This document shows positions 16,851 through 25,301 of a stretch of 56,781 nucleotides of DNA, piece after piece. Every line of letters begins with the position of its first letter. Positions within the stretch are counted from its first letter, which is position 1. The stretch is taken from assembly GCA_029882535.1 (NCBI GenBank), contig JAOUKM010000008.1:1-56781 (forward strand), in the 5' to 3' direction. A program made the position numbers and the translations under genes. The notes under the pieces are model-generated. The model did not search any database and was not told the DNA's origin. It worked only from the letters and a program-made list of their open reading frames with translations. Origin of the DNA: Candidatus Bathyarchaeota archaeon. Its GTDB lineage: Archaea > Thermoproteota > Bathyarchaeia > Bathyarchaeales > SOJC01.

Positions 16851-17969
16851 TCAGGTTATTTTCTCGATTTCTTTTTCAAGCCTAGCTGTCATGTCAAATT
16901 CCTTCTTCATTTCCCTCTTCAAATGCGCAATTGTCTTAGTTGGAGTCGGGTCAACGCCTCTCAGCAACGCCAAATATATGCTCACAAAATCACCCATATA
17001 CATGGCTGAAAGCATTTTCGCCAGCTTCTGCTTGCCAACTGCCCGGATTTCCAGAATCCTGCAAACTTTTTTGGACGCAATTTGCTTTGTTACCTCAATT
17101 CTCTGCTTGATTTCCCGTGGCTCTTTCGAGTCTCGGATGACTAGTATAGAGAAGGCTTTTGTGAGGTTTCTCGGCGCCTCCCACCCAACAACTTCATTGT
17201 GATTAAGCTCCGAAAACACGTCGAATTTGCTTGGAACCTTGCTGTTTTCGTTGAATTGACATTTTAGGCGTCGCGCTACCGCATTGTATTGTCTAAATCC
17301 GTAAACTATCGGAACTGTGTCTCCTATTTCTAAGGCAAGTTTTTTCGCCATGTTGTTTTTCAGAGGGGTTCGAAGCGCATTTTCTTCGCTGATTTTCTGC
17401 AAAACACGCAAAGTTTCTTCAATTTCCTCGTTTGCTTTTTTGGCGACACATAATTTTTTCATCAGCACCACAAGTGGAAAGAATAGGTAGGCGATTGCAG
17501 CACGTGGAGCAGGGGAATCTGAAGGTATGAGTATATGTGGGATTTTTAGTTTTTGTGAGAATGTTTGAAGGTGGCCGCCAGAGGACACTGTTAAAACCAT
17601 GCAGCGTCGCTTTATTGCTTCTAGGAAGGCGCTTAGGGTTTCTTCTGTTTCTCCCGAGTAACTCACCGCGACGATAAGGCTGTTTTCGTTGGCGTATGCG
17701 GGTAGGACGTAATCTCTGCAAACTTCAATGGGAATTGACGCTCTGTCATACAGCCAGTTTTTTAGTAGTTCTCCGCCTATGGCTGAGCCGCCCATTCCAG
17801 CGACAATGACGTTCTTGGGTGATTTGTAGCTGATAGGTATTTCTACTTTTTCAGCTCGTTTGACTGCGTCTCTGCAGAAATCTGGAGTTTTCTCGCACGC
17901 TCCAAGCATGTTGCTCTTGTCAATTGCCTTAACCTTATCTGGCTGATCTAAAACTGTGAGTTTTTGCAT
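16851..17969 (-). CDS. bifunctional phosphoglucose/phosphomannose isomerase
   Basis: A 372-residue SIS-domain sugar-phosphate isomerase of the archaeal PGI/PMI family, interconverting fructose-6-phosphate with glucose-6- and mannose-6-phosphate. The first SIS domain has VIVAGMGGSAIGGELLKNW and the VAVSYSGETEETL loop, and the SDSPAPRAAIAYLFFP segment follows. The second half carries SELNHNEVVGWE, which contains the family's catalytic Glu/His region. It lies upstream of glyS on the same strand with an 86-bp gap. Glucose-6-phosphate made here is the substrate of the inositol-phosphate synthase at the start of the window. Confidence 0.92.
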   Translation of the reverse strand: MQKLTVLDQPDKVKAIDKSNMLGACEKTPDFCRDAVKRAEKVEIPISYKSPKNVIVAGMGGSAIGGELLKNWLYDRASIPIEVCRDYVLPAYANENSLIVAVSYSGETEETLSAFLEAIKRRCMVLTVSSGGHLQTFSQKLKIPHILIPSDSPAPRAAIAYLFFPLVVLMKKLCVAKKANEEIEETLRVLQKISEENALRTPLKNNMAKKLALEIGDTVPIVYGFRQYNAVARRLKCQFNENSKVPSKFDVFSELNHNEVVGWEAPRNLTKAFSILVIRDSKEPREIKQRIEVTKQIASKKVCRILEIRAVGKQKLAKMLSAMYMGDFVSIYLALLRGVDPTPTKTIAHLKREMKKEFDMTARLEKEIEKIT

Positions 17970-18085
17970 TCACTCATCAACTTACCGTATTTTCTGCGTT
18001 TAAGCTTTTAAAAGCAGGTAGCTTTAAAATATGGCTAACGTAAAAAGGCTACGTTTCTATTCTATAAAAATGGAGAACATAAGAA

Positions 18086-18946
18086 TTGGTCCTTAATCGT
18101 GAGATGTCAATAGCAATCCCCGCCTCAATTGTTTCTGACATTCCACACCTCAGAGAAAAAACTTTGAAAATCGGAATGGTAGGGAGAACCTCTGCAATTT
18201 TTGACGTAGAAGAAGTTATCGTTTTTCCAGACACTCCGAAGCGAAACCAGAGTCGAGAGATTGACCTCATCGCCACAATTCTTTCTTACATGGAGACGCC
18301 GCAGTACTTACGGAAGCGACTGTTCAAAATAAAGCCTGAACTAAGATATGCTGGTGTGCTGCCGCCTCTTCGTACACCGCACCACCCTCTACAAAATCGC
18401 GTGAAAGACTTGGAAGATGGCAAATATCGCGAAGGCGCAATTGTATCCCACACTAAAGATGGGGCTCTTGTGGATGTAGGTGTCGAACGACACGCGTTGA
18501 TAAGAGGCAAGAAAATTCCGATTAATACTCGTGTCACGGTAAAGATAAGGAAGGCTAGAAAGCTGTTGGAGGCAGAGGTTGCGAGCCACAGCGAAATTGT
18601 GGAGTATTGGGGGTATCGAGTAACTCGTTCACGCTTGACGTTTGGAAAGCTTTTGAAGAAACGTGGTTTCGATTTAGTTATAGCAACTTCGAAGTATGGA
18701 AAGCCTTTCATGGAGACTTCGAAAGAGATAGTAAACTGTTGGAAAACTTCTAAAAAAATTCTTGTGGCTTTCGGTGCGCCCACAAAAGGGTTGTACGAAA
18801 TTGTCAAGCAAGAAAACTTGAACTTGGATGATGTTGCCGATTTTGTAGTAAACACAATTCCCTGTCAAAGAGTTGAGACGGTGCGCACCGAGGAAGCGTT
18901 GGTTGTGACTTTGGGGATTCTTAACTTGATGGTTGCTAAAGGTTAA
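18086..18946 (+). CDS. SPOUT-superfamily RNA methyltransferase (COG2106 family)
   Basis: A 286-residue protein of the archaeal/eukaryotic SPOUT family related to human SPOUT1. The N-terminus (SIAIPASIVSDIPHLREKT) starts the knot fold, an OB-like insert lies at about residues 105-165 (AIVSHTKDGALVDVGVERH), and the trefoil-knot SAM site follows in ILVAFGAPTKGLYEI and VVNTIPCQRVETVRTEEAL. Substrates in archaea are probably rRNA but are not established. I use TTG 18086, eleven bases after a GGAG; ATG 18104 is an alternative start. It precedes uL3 with only the presenilin-like gene between, a context that suits ribosome biogenesis. Confidence 0.85.
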   Translation: MVLNREMSIAIPASIVSDIPHLREKTLKIGMVGRTSAIFDVEEVIVFPDTPKRNQSREIDLIATILSYMETPQYLRKRLFKIKPELRYAGVLPPLRTPHHPLQNRVKDLEDGKYREGAIVSHTKDGALVDVGVERHALIRGKKIPINTRVTVKIRKARKLLEAEVASHSEIVEYWGYRVTRSRLTFGKLLKKRGFDLVIATSKYGKPFMETSKEIVNCWKTSKKILVAFGAPTKGLYEIVKQENLNLDDVADFVVNTIPCQRVETVRTEEALVVTLGILNLMVAKG

Positions 18947-18973
18947 AATTTCACACATGCCATATAGTGGCGT

Positions 18974-19750
18974 ATGCTGTTCGACATAGTGCTTCCATCG
19001 GTCATTAGCGTGGTCACGGTAGCTATAGTTTTGTTGTATGCTAAGTTTGAAGCTAAGATAAAGCTGCTTTTTAAAGAAGAAAAAGAGTTTCAGATTCGTG
19101 ACGCTGTGTTTCTTGTCATTGGCATGAGTGTTATGGTTACAGCTATCGTGTTTATTCCTCAGCAAGCCATCCTAGTTTTGTTTTTGGCGGCTTACTCCTT
19201 CGTCTTATTTCTCTTTACTTACATCGCCCTAGAGAAATGGTACTTTGCAGTTTTACCATCCATCGCTTTTGTGGCACTCTACTTTCTCTCTTGGAACATC
19301 ATTTTGCTTAACGCATTTGCACTGCTCTTCGCCATATTTATTTCAATTTATTTGGGTGGTCTCTTTTCGTGGAAAACTGTCTTAGTTTTTGCTGGGTTGA
19401 TTACTGTTATGGATGTTATCCAAGTTTTTGGAACAGGGTTTATGGGCTCTGCTGCAGGCAAATTTGTTGAGCTTGGGCTGCCGGTGCTAATACAAGTTCC
19501 CACGTTTCCTGTTGATAGCTGGATTGGCTTGGGGTTGGGAGACATATTTTTGGGTGGTTTACTTGCCATTCAGACTACGCAGAAGTATGATAGGAAAGCA
19601 GGAGTTATATCTGCGGTATCGGTAGGCTTTGCTTTTCTTCTCTTCGAAATCATCATGTTGAATTACGAGTTCGCTGGCTATTTTCCCGCCACTCTTGTGG
19701 TAGTCGGAGGGTGGCTTCTGGGTTTGGGTGTGTACCGCATTATCAAGTAA
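18974..19750 (+). CDS. presenilin-like intramembrane aspartyl protease
   Basis: A 258-residue protein with about nine hydrophobic segments. The two catalytic aspartates of the presenilin/signal-peptide-peptidase family fit D147 (TVMDVIQVFGTGFM) and D190 in GLGLGD (the diagnostic GxGD motif). The family's PAL motif appears as PAT at about residues 238-240. Archaeal relatives cleave single transmembrane helices within the membrane. The spacing, the GTGFM after the first Asp and the LGGLL after the second support the call. It lies 27 bp after the SPOUT gene and just before the ribosomal genes. Natural substrates are unknown; the many signal peptides and membrane anchors encoded later in the window are possible types. 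Confidence 0.85.
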   Translation: MLFDIVLPSVISVVTVAIVLLYAKFEAKIKLLFKEEKEFQIRDAVFLVIGMSVMVTAIVFIPQQAILVLFLAAYSFVLFLFTYIALEKWYFAVLPSIAFVALYFLSWNIILLNAFALLFAIFISIYLGGLFSWKTVLVFAGLITVMDVIQVFGTGFMGSAAGKFVELGLPVLIQVPTFPVDSWIGLGLGDIFLGGLLAIQTTQKYDRKAGVISAVSVGFAFLLFEIIMLNYEFAGYFPATLVVVGGWLLGLGVYRIIK

Positions 19751-19768
19751 AAAAATCGCTTCGTAACC

Positions 19769-19775
19769 TTTATAA
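19769..19775 (+). promoter_or_regulatory. TATA box for the uL3-uL4-uL23 operon
   Basis: TTTATAA at 19769-19775, with a purine/C-rich stretch just before it as possible BRE, lies 39 bases before the uL3 ATG. A start of transcription about 26 bases downstream would give a leader of roughly 15 bases. It sits in the 63-bp gap after the presenilin-like gene, so the ribosomal genes probably have their own promoter. Confidence 0.5.
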
Positions 19776-19813
19776 CGTGATGCTTGCATTGAAACAGAGA
19801 CGAGTGGAAAACC

Positions 19814-20824
19814 ATGGGGCATAGAAAGAAAAGTGCTCCAAAACGCGGATCCCTAGCATACCTACCTAGAGGACGCGCCGCTCGACAAACCGGCAGAATA
19901 CGCTACTGGCCCCCCATATCTGAAGGAGTTAGACTTCTCGGATTCATGGGCTACAAAGCCGGGATGACGCATCTTTTTTACGTGGAAGATCATCCTCGTT
20001 CCCCAAATTTTGGAAAAGAAGTCAACCAACCCGTCACAGTCATCGAAACCCCGCCAATCCTAGTATGCGCAATCCGCGCCTACACCCGAACAGATTATGG
20101 TTTGAAAACGTTCACCGAAGCTTGGATGAAAAACCCCCCAGAAGATTTGGAACGAGTTTTAACTCTGCCAGAAAATTTCGACCCAGAAAGTGGCTTCAAA
20201 AAGATTGAAGAAAACTTAGACGACGTTGTGGAGCTTCGCCTTTTAACGATTACTCAACCACGATTAGCAAACGTTCCGAAGAAGAAGCCTGAGCTTATGG
20301 AGATAAAGGTTGACGGCGCACCCATAAACGAGCTGTTCGAGTATGCGAAGGGACTGCTAGGTAAGACGGTTGGGTTTACGGACGTTTTTAAGGAAGGACA
20401 GTTTGTAGATGCTGTGGGAGTTTCTAAGGGAAAGGGCTTTCAAGGACCTGTGAAGCGGTGGGGCATCAGAATTTTGTCTCGCAAGTCCAGAAAGATTAAA
20501 CGAGGCGTGGCGTGTATTGGACCTTGGAAGCCGCCTAGAGTCTTGTACACCGTTCCACGGGCTGGGCAGATGGGTTATCATCATAGAACCGAGTATAACA
20601 AGCGTATTTTGAAGATAGGAATCGATGGCAAAGAAGTGACGCCCAGCGGTGGCTTCGTGAAATACGGCGTCGTAAAGGCACCGTATATTTTGCTTAGTGG
20701 AAGCGTTCCTGGCGCCAAGAAGCGTTTGATTCGGCTTCGTGTTCCTGCGCGAGCGCCTAAGGTGGTTTCTGCGGAGCCTCCGAAGATTGTGAGTGTTTCT
20801 TTGGAGTCACAACAAGGCAGATAG
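19814..20824 (+). CDS. rpl3: 50S ribosomal protein uL3
   Basis: Archaeal/eukaryotic-type uL3 of 336 residues. It begins GHRKKSAPKRGSLAYLPRGR, with LLGFMGYKAGMTH, and contains the tip loop sequence GKGFQGPVKRWG and the GQMGYHHRTEYNKRI region that reaches the peptidyl-transferase centre. It is first of three ribosomal genes in the order uL3-uL4-uL23. Codon third positions are mixed and A/C-containing at the 5' end but become almost only G or T after about 20700, an odd change inside one gene. Confidence 0.97.
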   Translation: MGHRKKSAPKRGSLAYLPRGRAARQTGRIRYWPPISEGVRLLGFMGYKAGMTHLFYVEDHPRSPNFGKEVNQPVTVIETPPILVCAIRAYTRTDYGLKTFTEAWMKNPPEDLERVLTLPENFDPESGFKKIEENLDDVVELRLLTITQPRLANVPKKKPELMEIKVDGAPINELFEYAKGLLGKTVGFTDVFKEGQFVDAVGVSKGKGFQGPVKRWGIRILSRKSRKIKRGVACIGPWKPPRVLYTVPRAGQMGYHHRTEYNKRILKIGIDGKEVTPSGGFVKYGVVKAPYILLSGSVPGAKKRLIRLRVPARAPKVVSAEPPKIVSVSLESQQGR

Positions 20825-20836
20825 TGGGGTGTCTTT

Positions 20837-21622
20837 GTGGGTAAGGTGTCGAGTAAGGTTTTTGATTTGAAGGGGAAAGCGGTTGGTAAGGTTAAGCTTC
20901 CCAGTGTGTTTAAGACGCCGTTGCGTCCTGATGTTGTTAAGCGGGCTGTTGTGGCTTTGCAGTCGCGGGGTTTTCAGCCGCAGGGGCGGGATCCGATGGC
21001 TGGGAAGCGGACTACAGCTGAGTCTCGGGGTGTTGGTTTGGGGATTGCGAGGGTGCCTAGGTTGAAGGGTGGTGGGGGGCGGGCTGCTTTTGGGGTTGGT
21101 ATTGTTGGTGGTCATAGTGCTCATCCACCGCGTTCTGAGAAGAAGATTGTGAAGAGGGTTCCGCGGAAGGAGATGGGTTTGGCTTTGCATAGTGCGGTTG
21201 CTGCTACTGGGGTGAAGGGTGTGGTGGCGAAGAGGGGGCATGTGGTTGAGGATGTTCGGGATTTTCCGTTGGTGGTGGTTGATGAGGTGGAGGGTTTGCG
21301 GCGCACGAAGGAGGTTGAGGGTGTTTTGTTGGCGTTGGGTGTTTGGGGTGATGTTTTTCGGGTGAAGGAGAGTCGGCATGTGCGGGCTGGTCGGGGGAAG
21401 ACGCGTGGGCGGCGGTATAAGCAGGCTGTTGGTCCTTTGATTGTTGTTGGTGAGGATAGGGGTGTTGTTAGTGCTGGGCGGAATTTGCCGGGTGTTGATG
21501 TGGTGTTAGTTGATGGGTTGAATGTGGGGTTGTTAGCGCCTGGTACGCATTTTGGGAGGCTTACTGTTTGGTCTAAGAGTGCTATTGAGAGGCTTAATGA
21601 GAAGTTTGGGGAGGCTGCTTAG
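20837..21622 (+). CDS. rpl4: 50S ribosomal protein uL4
   Basis: Archaeal uL4 of 261 residues, recognised by the long extension with QGRDPMAGKRTTAESRG, GGGGRAAFGVGIVGGHSAHPPRSEKKIVKRVPRKE and the C-terminal GVDVVLVDGLNVGLLAPG. The start is GTG at 20837, 12 bp after uL3. Almost every third codon position is G or T, giving a coding strand very poor in A and C at silent sites; the protein itself is normal. Confidence 0.97.
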   Translation: MGKVSSKVFDLKGKAVGKVKLPSVFKTPLRPDVVKRAVVALQSRGFQPQGRDPMAGKRTTAESRGVGLGIARVPRLKGGGGRAAFGVGIVGGHSAHPPRSEKKIVKRVPRKEMGLALHSAVAATGVKGVVAKRGHVVEDVRDFPLVVVDEVEGLRRTKEVEGVLLALGVWGDVFRVKESRHVRAGRGKTRGRRYKQAVGPLIVVGEDRGVVSAGRNLPGVDVVLVDGLNVGLLAPGTHFGRLTVWSKSAIERLNEKFGEAA

Positions 21623-21624
21623 GC

Positions 21625-21885
21625 GTGGATCCGTATGATGTTGTTTTGTATCCGTTGATGACTGAGGTGGCTAGTAGGCTGTTGGAGACGGAGAATAAGT
21701 TGGTTTTGATGGTTAGTTTGAAGGCTGGGAAGGCGGATGTTAGGCGGGCGGTTGAGGAGTTGTATGATGTTCGGGTGGAGAGGGTTAATGTTTTGATTAC
21801 GCCTCGGGGGGAGAAGAAGGCGTTTGTTAAGCTGCATCCCGACTATAAAGCGGTGGACGTAGCAATAAAACTAGGAATACTATAA
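21625..21885 (+). CDS. rpl23: 50S ribosomal protein uL23
   Basis: An 86-residue uL23 (DPYDVVLYPLMTEVASRLLE, then VLITPRGEKKAFVKL and the end DVAIKLGIL). The GTG start follows the uL4 stop by two bases. The first two thirds are G/T-rich at silent sites, while the last 15 codons return to A/C-rich choices. The usual archaeal order continues with uL2, uS19 and uL22, but here the ribosomal run ends and an unrelated gene on the other strand follows. Confidence 0.96.
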   Translation: MDPYDVVLYPLMTEVASRLLETENKLVLMVSLKAGKADVRRAVEELYDVRVERVNVLITPRGEKKAFVKLHPDYKAVDVAIKLGIL

Positions 21886-22010
21886 ACATAGAATGAAGTT
21901 ATCTCTCGAATTAGCCCTATCTATAGTGTGACTTTCACTTTGTACAATGTACTTCGCAGATATAAGTCGATAAGGAATTGTTCTCTACAATTTGCTTCAA
22001 AGATACGTGG

Positions 22011-22484
22011 TCAAGTCTTAAGTTGAGTTGCTATTTTCTTTCCGAAATCTTTGCATTTGGGGAACTCTCCATCTGTGACTGGCCCTTTCATCCCGTCAAC
22101 CCTTATTGACAGGCCAGAAGTTATTAGTTTCAATCTGGGAACCTTTTCGCTTATTCTCTTCTCCATTTTCTTCACAGACTTTTCGAAGTCTTCTCCCAGA
22201 TAGGTGTCAAAAACAGCAACCCATTTCGCCTTCAAGTCAAGTTTGCCAAGTTTATCAATAAACTTATTAATACCCCTAACAGGTCCCCCAAAATGCGTTG
22301 GTGACCCTATCAATATTGCATCATAATCGGCTGCCTTTTTAGGATCGGTTTCCTTGACATCACTGATAGCAGTTTCTATTCCCTCGATTTCGCCTATTCC
22401 CTCCATGATCTTTTCCGCTACAAGCTTTGTGTTGCCATACTTTGTGTCATAAACGACAATAACCCTTACCATTTCGTTCACCAT
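22011..22484 (-). CDS. flavodoxin-domain protein
   Basis: A 157-residue FMN-binding protein. The phosphate loop is DTKYGNTKLVAEKI, and the second and third FMN loops are in IGSPTHFGGPVRGI and AVFDTYLGEDF. This form is closer to the FprA-tail/flavodoxin_5-like archaeal proteins than to long-chain bacterial flavodoxins. The first four residues (MVNE) may be extra, since a second Met starts MVRVIVVYD. It probably carries electrons or reduces quinone-like compounds; no partner is adjacent. It is convergent with uL23. Confidence 0.85.
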   Translation of the reverse strand: MVNEMVRVIVVYDTKYGNTKLVAEKIMEGIGEIEGIETAISDVKETDPKKAADYDAILIGSPTHFGGPVRGINKFIDKLGKLDLKAKWVAVFDTYLGEDFEKSVKKMEKRISEKVPRLKLITSGLSIRVDGMKGPVTDGEFPKCKDFGKKIATQLKT

Positions 22485-22597
22485 TCATTATGCCTATTCT
22501 CTTAGTTTTTATGACTTGTGGAAGAAACTTCAACCTTAAAAATAAATCCTAACTCTTATATTAATAGACAAAAGCTAATTCCTAAGAGGTCAAATAC

Positions 22598-22948
22598 ATG
22601 CAAAAGATAATTGCGTTTTGTGGGTTAAACTGCAAAAATTGTCGAGCCTACATCGCGACCCAAGAAAATAGCAACCAAAAAAGGAAAGAAGTAGCCGAAG
22701 CTTGGTCTACTCCTAACTACCCTCTAAAGCCTGAAGACATTAACTGCGACGGTTGCCTCTTAATCAAAAACGGACGCACCATCTCTTTCATGAACGCCTG
22801 CACCATAAGACAATGCGGACTCGAAAAACAAGTGGAAAACTGCGCCCACTGCGCCGACTACCCCTGCCCGAAACTCGCTCCAAGCCACCAAAGATCACCC
22901 GAAGCAAAACAAACCCTAAACAACGTACATAAACAACTAAAATATTAA
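22598..22948 (+). CDS. DUF3795 cysteine-rich protein
   Basis: A 116-residue protein with the DUF3795 pattern: FCGLNCKNCRAY at the start, INCDGCL, then CTIRQCG and NCAHCADYPCPKL. The ordered cysteine pairs suggest bound zinc or an iron-sulfur cluster. The family function is unknown. It is a distant paralog of the gene at 25677-26147, which begins in the same way. The gene is convergent with the HAD hydrolase gene, and the A/C-rich composition of its strand runs on through that neighbour although it is coded on the other strand. Confidence 0.82.
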   Translation: MQKIIAFCGLNCKNCRAYIATQENSNQKRKEVAEAWSTPNYPLKPEDINCDGCLLIKNGRTISFMNACTIRQCGLEKQVENCAHCADYPCPKLAPSHQRSPEAKQTLNNVHKQLKY

Positions 22949-22960
22949 CTTATTACAATA

Positions 22961-23701
22961 CTATACCGATTTCGGAAAATCATCTTTCAGTTCCTTCCAA
23001 CTATCAACCACTCTAGTAGCACCCCGCTCAATGTACTGTTGCGGTTTATACCGTTTAAGAAGCAGCAAACCAACCCTATCAGGAACACCAAACTGCTTGA
23101 AGATAGGGAAATAGCCAGGATAATCATCAATAACTCTGACAACATTATACTGCTCAGCCAACGAGGCGAAAAGCCTCCTCTTCGCTTCAATCAGCGTTAT
23201 CCCAGAAGGATCGACCCCACGAGCACGTCCGTAATCCTCAACACTAAACATCAACAACTCAATCCCATCAACAGGAAAACCAAATCTCTTCAACTCAGCC
23301 AAAGTTAACTCACGCATATTCTCAGTCCTCCCGGTCAAATACACTAACCTACACTCCTTACTCCACTTCTGAAGAACGTCAGCCGCAAAAGGAACCGCCT
23401 CATGCAACCCCATCAGCCCGACACCCCCCTCATCCAAGCAAAGCACAACATCCCAAAACCTCTTCTGAAACTCCCTCACATGCGCTTTCTGCTCCGCCGA
23501 CGCAAACTTCATAAAAATCTGCTCCAAACCAAAAGTCTCCACAGCCTCCAAAGGAACTTCACGACTTAAGACTTGACGCCACACACCCTTCATCCTACGC
23601 GTCGTACTTGTCAACGTATCATCAACATCAACAACGACGCAAACCATCACGTTAACCTCATTCAGTTTTTGATTCATGAGCATAATTACTTTTTGGCTCA
23701 T
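22961..23701 (-). CDS. HAD-superfamily hydrolase
   Basis: A 246-residue protein with HAD motif I DVDDTLTS (nucleophile and acid aspartates), motif II VYLTGRTE, a lysine region near EAKRRLF and motif IV VIDDYPGYF. It is likely a phosphatase, with unknown substrate. The ATG at 23701 overlaps the antiporter stop by 4 bp, which supports coupled translation; an internal ATG at 23647 (MVCVVVDVDDT) would remove a long non-conserved lead and is a real alternative. Silent positions are strongly G/T-rich on the coding strand. Confidence 0.82.
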   Translation of the reverse strand: MSQKVIMLMNQKLNEVNVMVCVVVDVDDTLTSTTRRMKGVWRQVLSREVPLEAVETFGLEQIFMKFASAEQKAHVREFQKRFWDVVLCLDEGGVGLMGLHEAVPFAADVLQKWSKECRLVYLTGRTENMRELTLAELKRFGFPVDGIELLMFSVEDYGRARGVDPSGITLIEAKRRLFASLAEQYNVVRVIDDYPGYFPIFKQFGVPDRVGLLLLKRYKPQQYIERGATRVVDSWKELKDDFPKSV

Positions 23702-24924
23702 TTTACTGAAGATCGAGCAACTAAGATTGGAAGGACGATTGAGATTATGTTTGTCAGCAGTATCACATTCAACGCTACACTTGAAAACATTTCAGCATCC
23801 GCAAGCCCGTAAGCAAGAGGCAGAGTACTCATAGCCGCCGAAGCAACACCCTTCCCCACAATCAACCCAATAGCTGGAAAATCAGAGGCCAAAGAACTCC
23901 TCCAAGTCCCCACCTTAACTATAACCAACCTGCATCCATGAAGCAAAAGGCTAATGATTAATCCAAGAAACAACTCAAACCAGCCCGTCCAAATATACAA
24001 CAACCCAATAAACACAAAAAAGAAAGTACTCAAGATAAACGTCAACTCTCCATGAAACCGTCCAATCAACCCCTTCAACTCAAACAACTCATCAACATCA
24101 ACTTTTAACCTCAAAGACTTAGCCAACGACCTACCATTCCCCAAAATCAACCCAAAAACAAAAATCGCAATCCCCCCAGTCCCACCCAACAACTCAGTTC
24201 CCGAATACACCAACAACACAGCTGCCAACGTAAACGTATAAGTAAACTCACTTTTGCAGGAGTAATACAAAATATTCAACCACCCTAACCCAAAAACCGC
24301 ACCCAAAAAAACCGACACACAAGCATTCCTTACCAACAAAACAGAAACTTCACCAACACTCAAACTCCCCAAAGTAATGTAACTCAAAATAGTCAACGTA
24401 GAAACCAAAACAATCGGGTCATCAATTAACGAGGACATCGTCAACGTAGTTACAGTCTCCTTTCTAACCCGCAAATGCTTGCAAACCGCACTAACCGTAG
24501 CCATACTCACCCCACCCCAAGCCGAAGACAACAAAAAAGCAAAAGCCCACCTCAAACCAAACACAAAACGCAAAAACACTCCCACAACAGTAGTGCTAAA
24601 CACAAAACCCAAAACCGACAACAACACCGCCCTCCGACTCTGCGCCAACACCTCATGAACATCCATATGCATACCCGCATCAAAACCAATGAAGGCAATC
24701 GTAAGCGGAGCAAGAAAAGGAATCACTTCCACCAAAGCAGACCTATCAAACATGCCAAGCACCGGACCACAAACAATCCCCGAAACAATCAATAAAATAA
24801 CATTAGGCAACAAAACCCTACGAGACACCAAATCCCCAACAAAACTCAAAACCATAATAACCGCAACAGTAAAAAAAATAACCGCAACCTCGATGACGAC
24901 CAACTCCAAACAAGAAATGAACAC
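23698..24924 (-). CDS. cation/proton antiporter (CPA family)
   Basis: A 408-residue membrane protein with about 12 hydrophobic segments, of the Na+/H+ exchanger domain family. The first helices contain LLIVSGIVCGPVLG and the IAFIGFDAGMHMD segment typical of the family. The paired aspartates of the ion site are in SLIDDPIVL. A later helix reads SDFPAIGLIVGKGVASAA. It likely exchanges Na+ or K+ for protons. There is no C-terminal TrkA domain. It is cotranscribed with the HAD hydrolase. The coding strand is very G/T-rich. Confidence 0.85.
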   Translation of the reverse strand: MFISCLELVVIEVAVIFFTVAVIMVLSFVGDLVSRRVLLPNVILLIVSGIVCGPVLGMFDRSALVEVIPFLAPLTIAFIGFDAGMHMDVHEVLAQSRRAVLLSVLGFVFSTTVVGVFLRFVFGLRWAFAFLLSSAWGGVSMATVSAVCKHLRVRKETVTTLTMSSLIDDPIVLVSTLTILSYITLGSLSVGEVSVLLVRNACVSVFLGAVFGLGWLNILYYSCKSEFTYTFTLAAVLLVYSGTELLGGTGGIAIFVFGLILGNGRSLAKSLRLKVDVDELFELKGLIGRFHGELTFILSTFFFVFIGLLYIWTGWFELFLGLIISLLLHGCRLVIVKVGTWRSSLASDFPAIGLIVGKGVASAAMSTLPLAYGLADAEMFSSVALNVILLTNIISIVLPILVARSSVK

Positions 24925-25128
24925 CTCAGCTTAAAAGATTACACCCATATCTGAAACCTAACAGAACAATCTAGCCACTGCACCACACACAAACGACAAC
25001 AAACGGCAAAGCTGATTCAGAATCCAACTCTAAAATATAGAAAATCCATACTTCAAGTTCATACATGTTAAAAGCTACAAGTTCTAGAATGCCCTTCAGT
25101 AAACTAAAACTGATGGAGGTATTATAAA

Positions 25129-25281
25129 TTGCTAAAAAAATATGAATTCCTCATCGAAGTAAAAATCGTTTATTCCTCACATCGCTGGTAAGGAGAAGTG
25201 ACCGGAAAAATGATGCAGACAATAGCGAAACTAAGAGCCACAGTAGAAGAACTAGGCGGCAAAGTTCGCGTCAGATACTAA
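25129..25281 (+). pseudogene. small ORF interrupted by an in-frame TAA
   Basis: A strong GGAGGT (25115-25120) stands eight bases before TTG 25129. The frame codes 20 residues (LLKKYEFLIEVKIVYSSHRW), meets TAA at 25189-25191, then stays in the same frame for 29 further residues (GEVTGKMMQTIAKLRATVEE and LGGKVRVRY) to a TAA at 25279-25281. The two halves read like one small alpha/beta protein, a beta strand before and a helix plus strand after. No family was recognised. Either one small gene has lost function through a stop, or two tiny peptides are made, the second from ATG 25207 or 25210 with GGAG before it. The remaining gap on either side holds nothing I can name. Confidence 0.4.
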
Positions 25282-25301
25282 AGTAACAGTTTAAACATCA
25301 C

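Noticed and set aside
18674-19165. Minus-strand open frame of 163 codons
   Set aside because: Antisense to the SPOUT and presenilin-like genes, both of which have clear motifs; the product has no domain.
20807-21379. Minus-strand open frame of 190 codons
   Set aside because: Antisense to uL4; the product is dominated by Asn, Pro, Thr and Leu because of the G/T-rich sense strand.
25189-25191. In-frame stop as a pyrrolysine codon
   Set aside because: The codon is TAA and not TAG, and no methylamine methyltransferase context is present.
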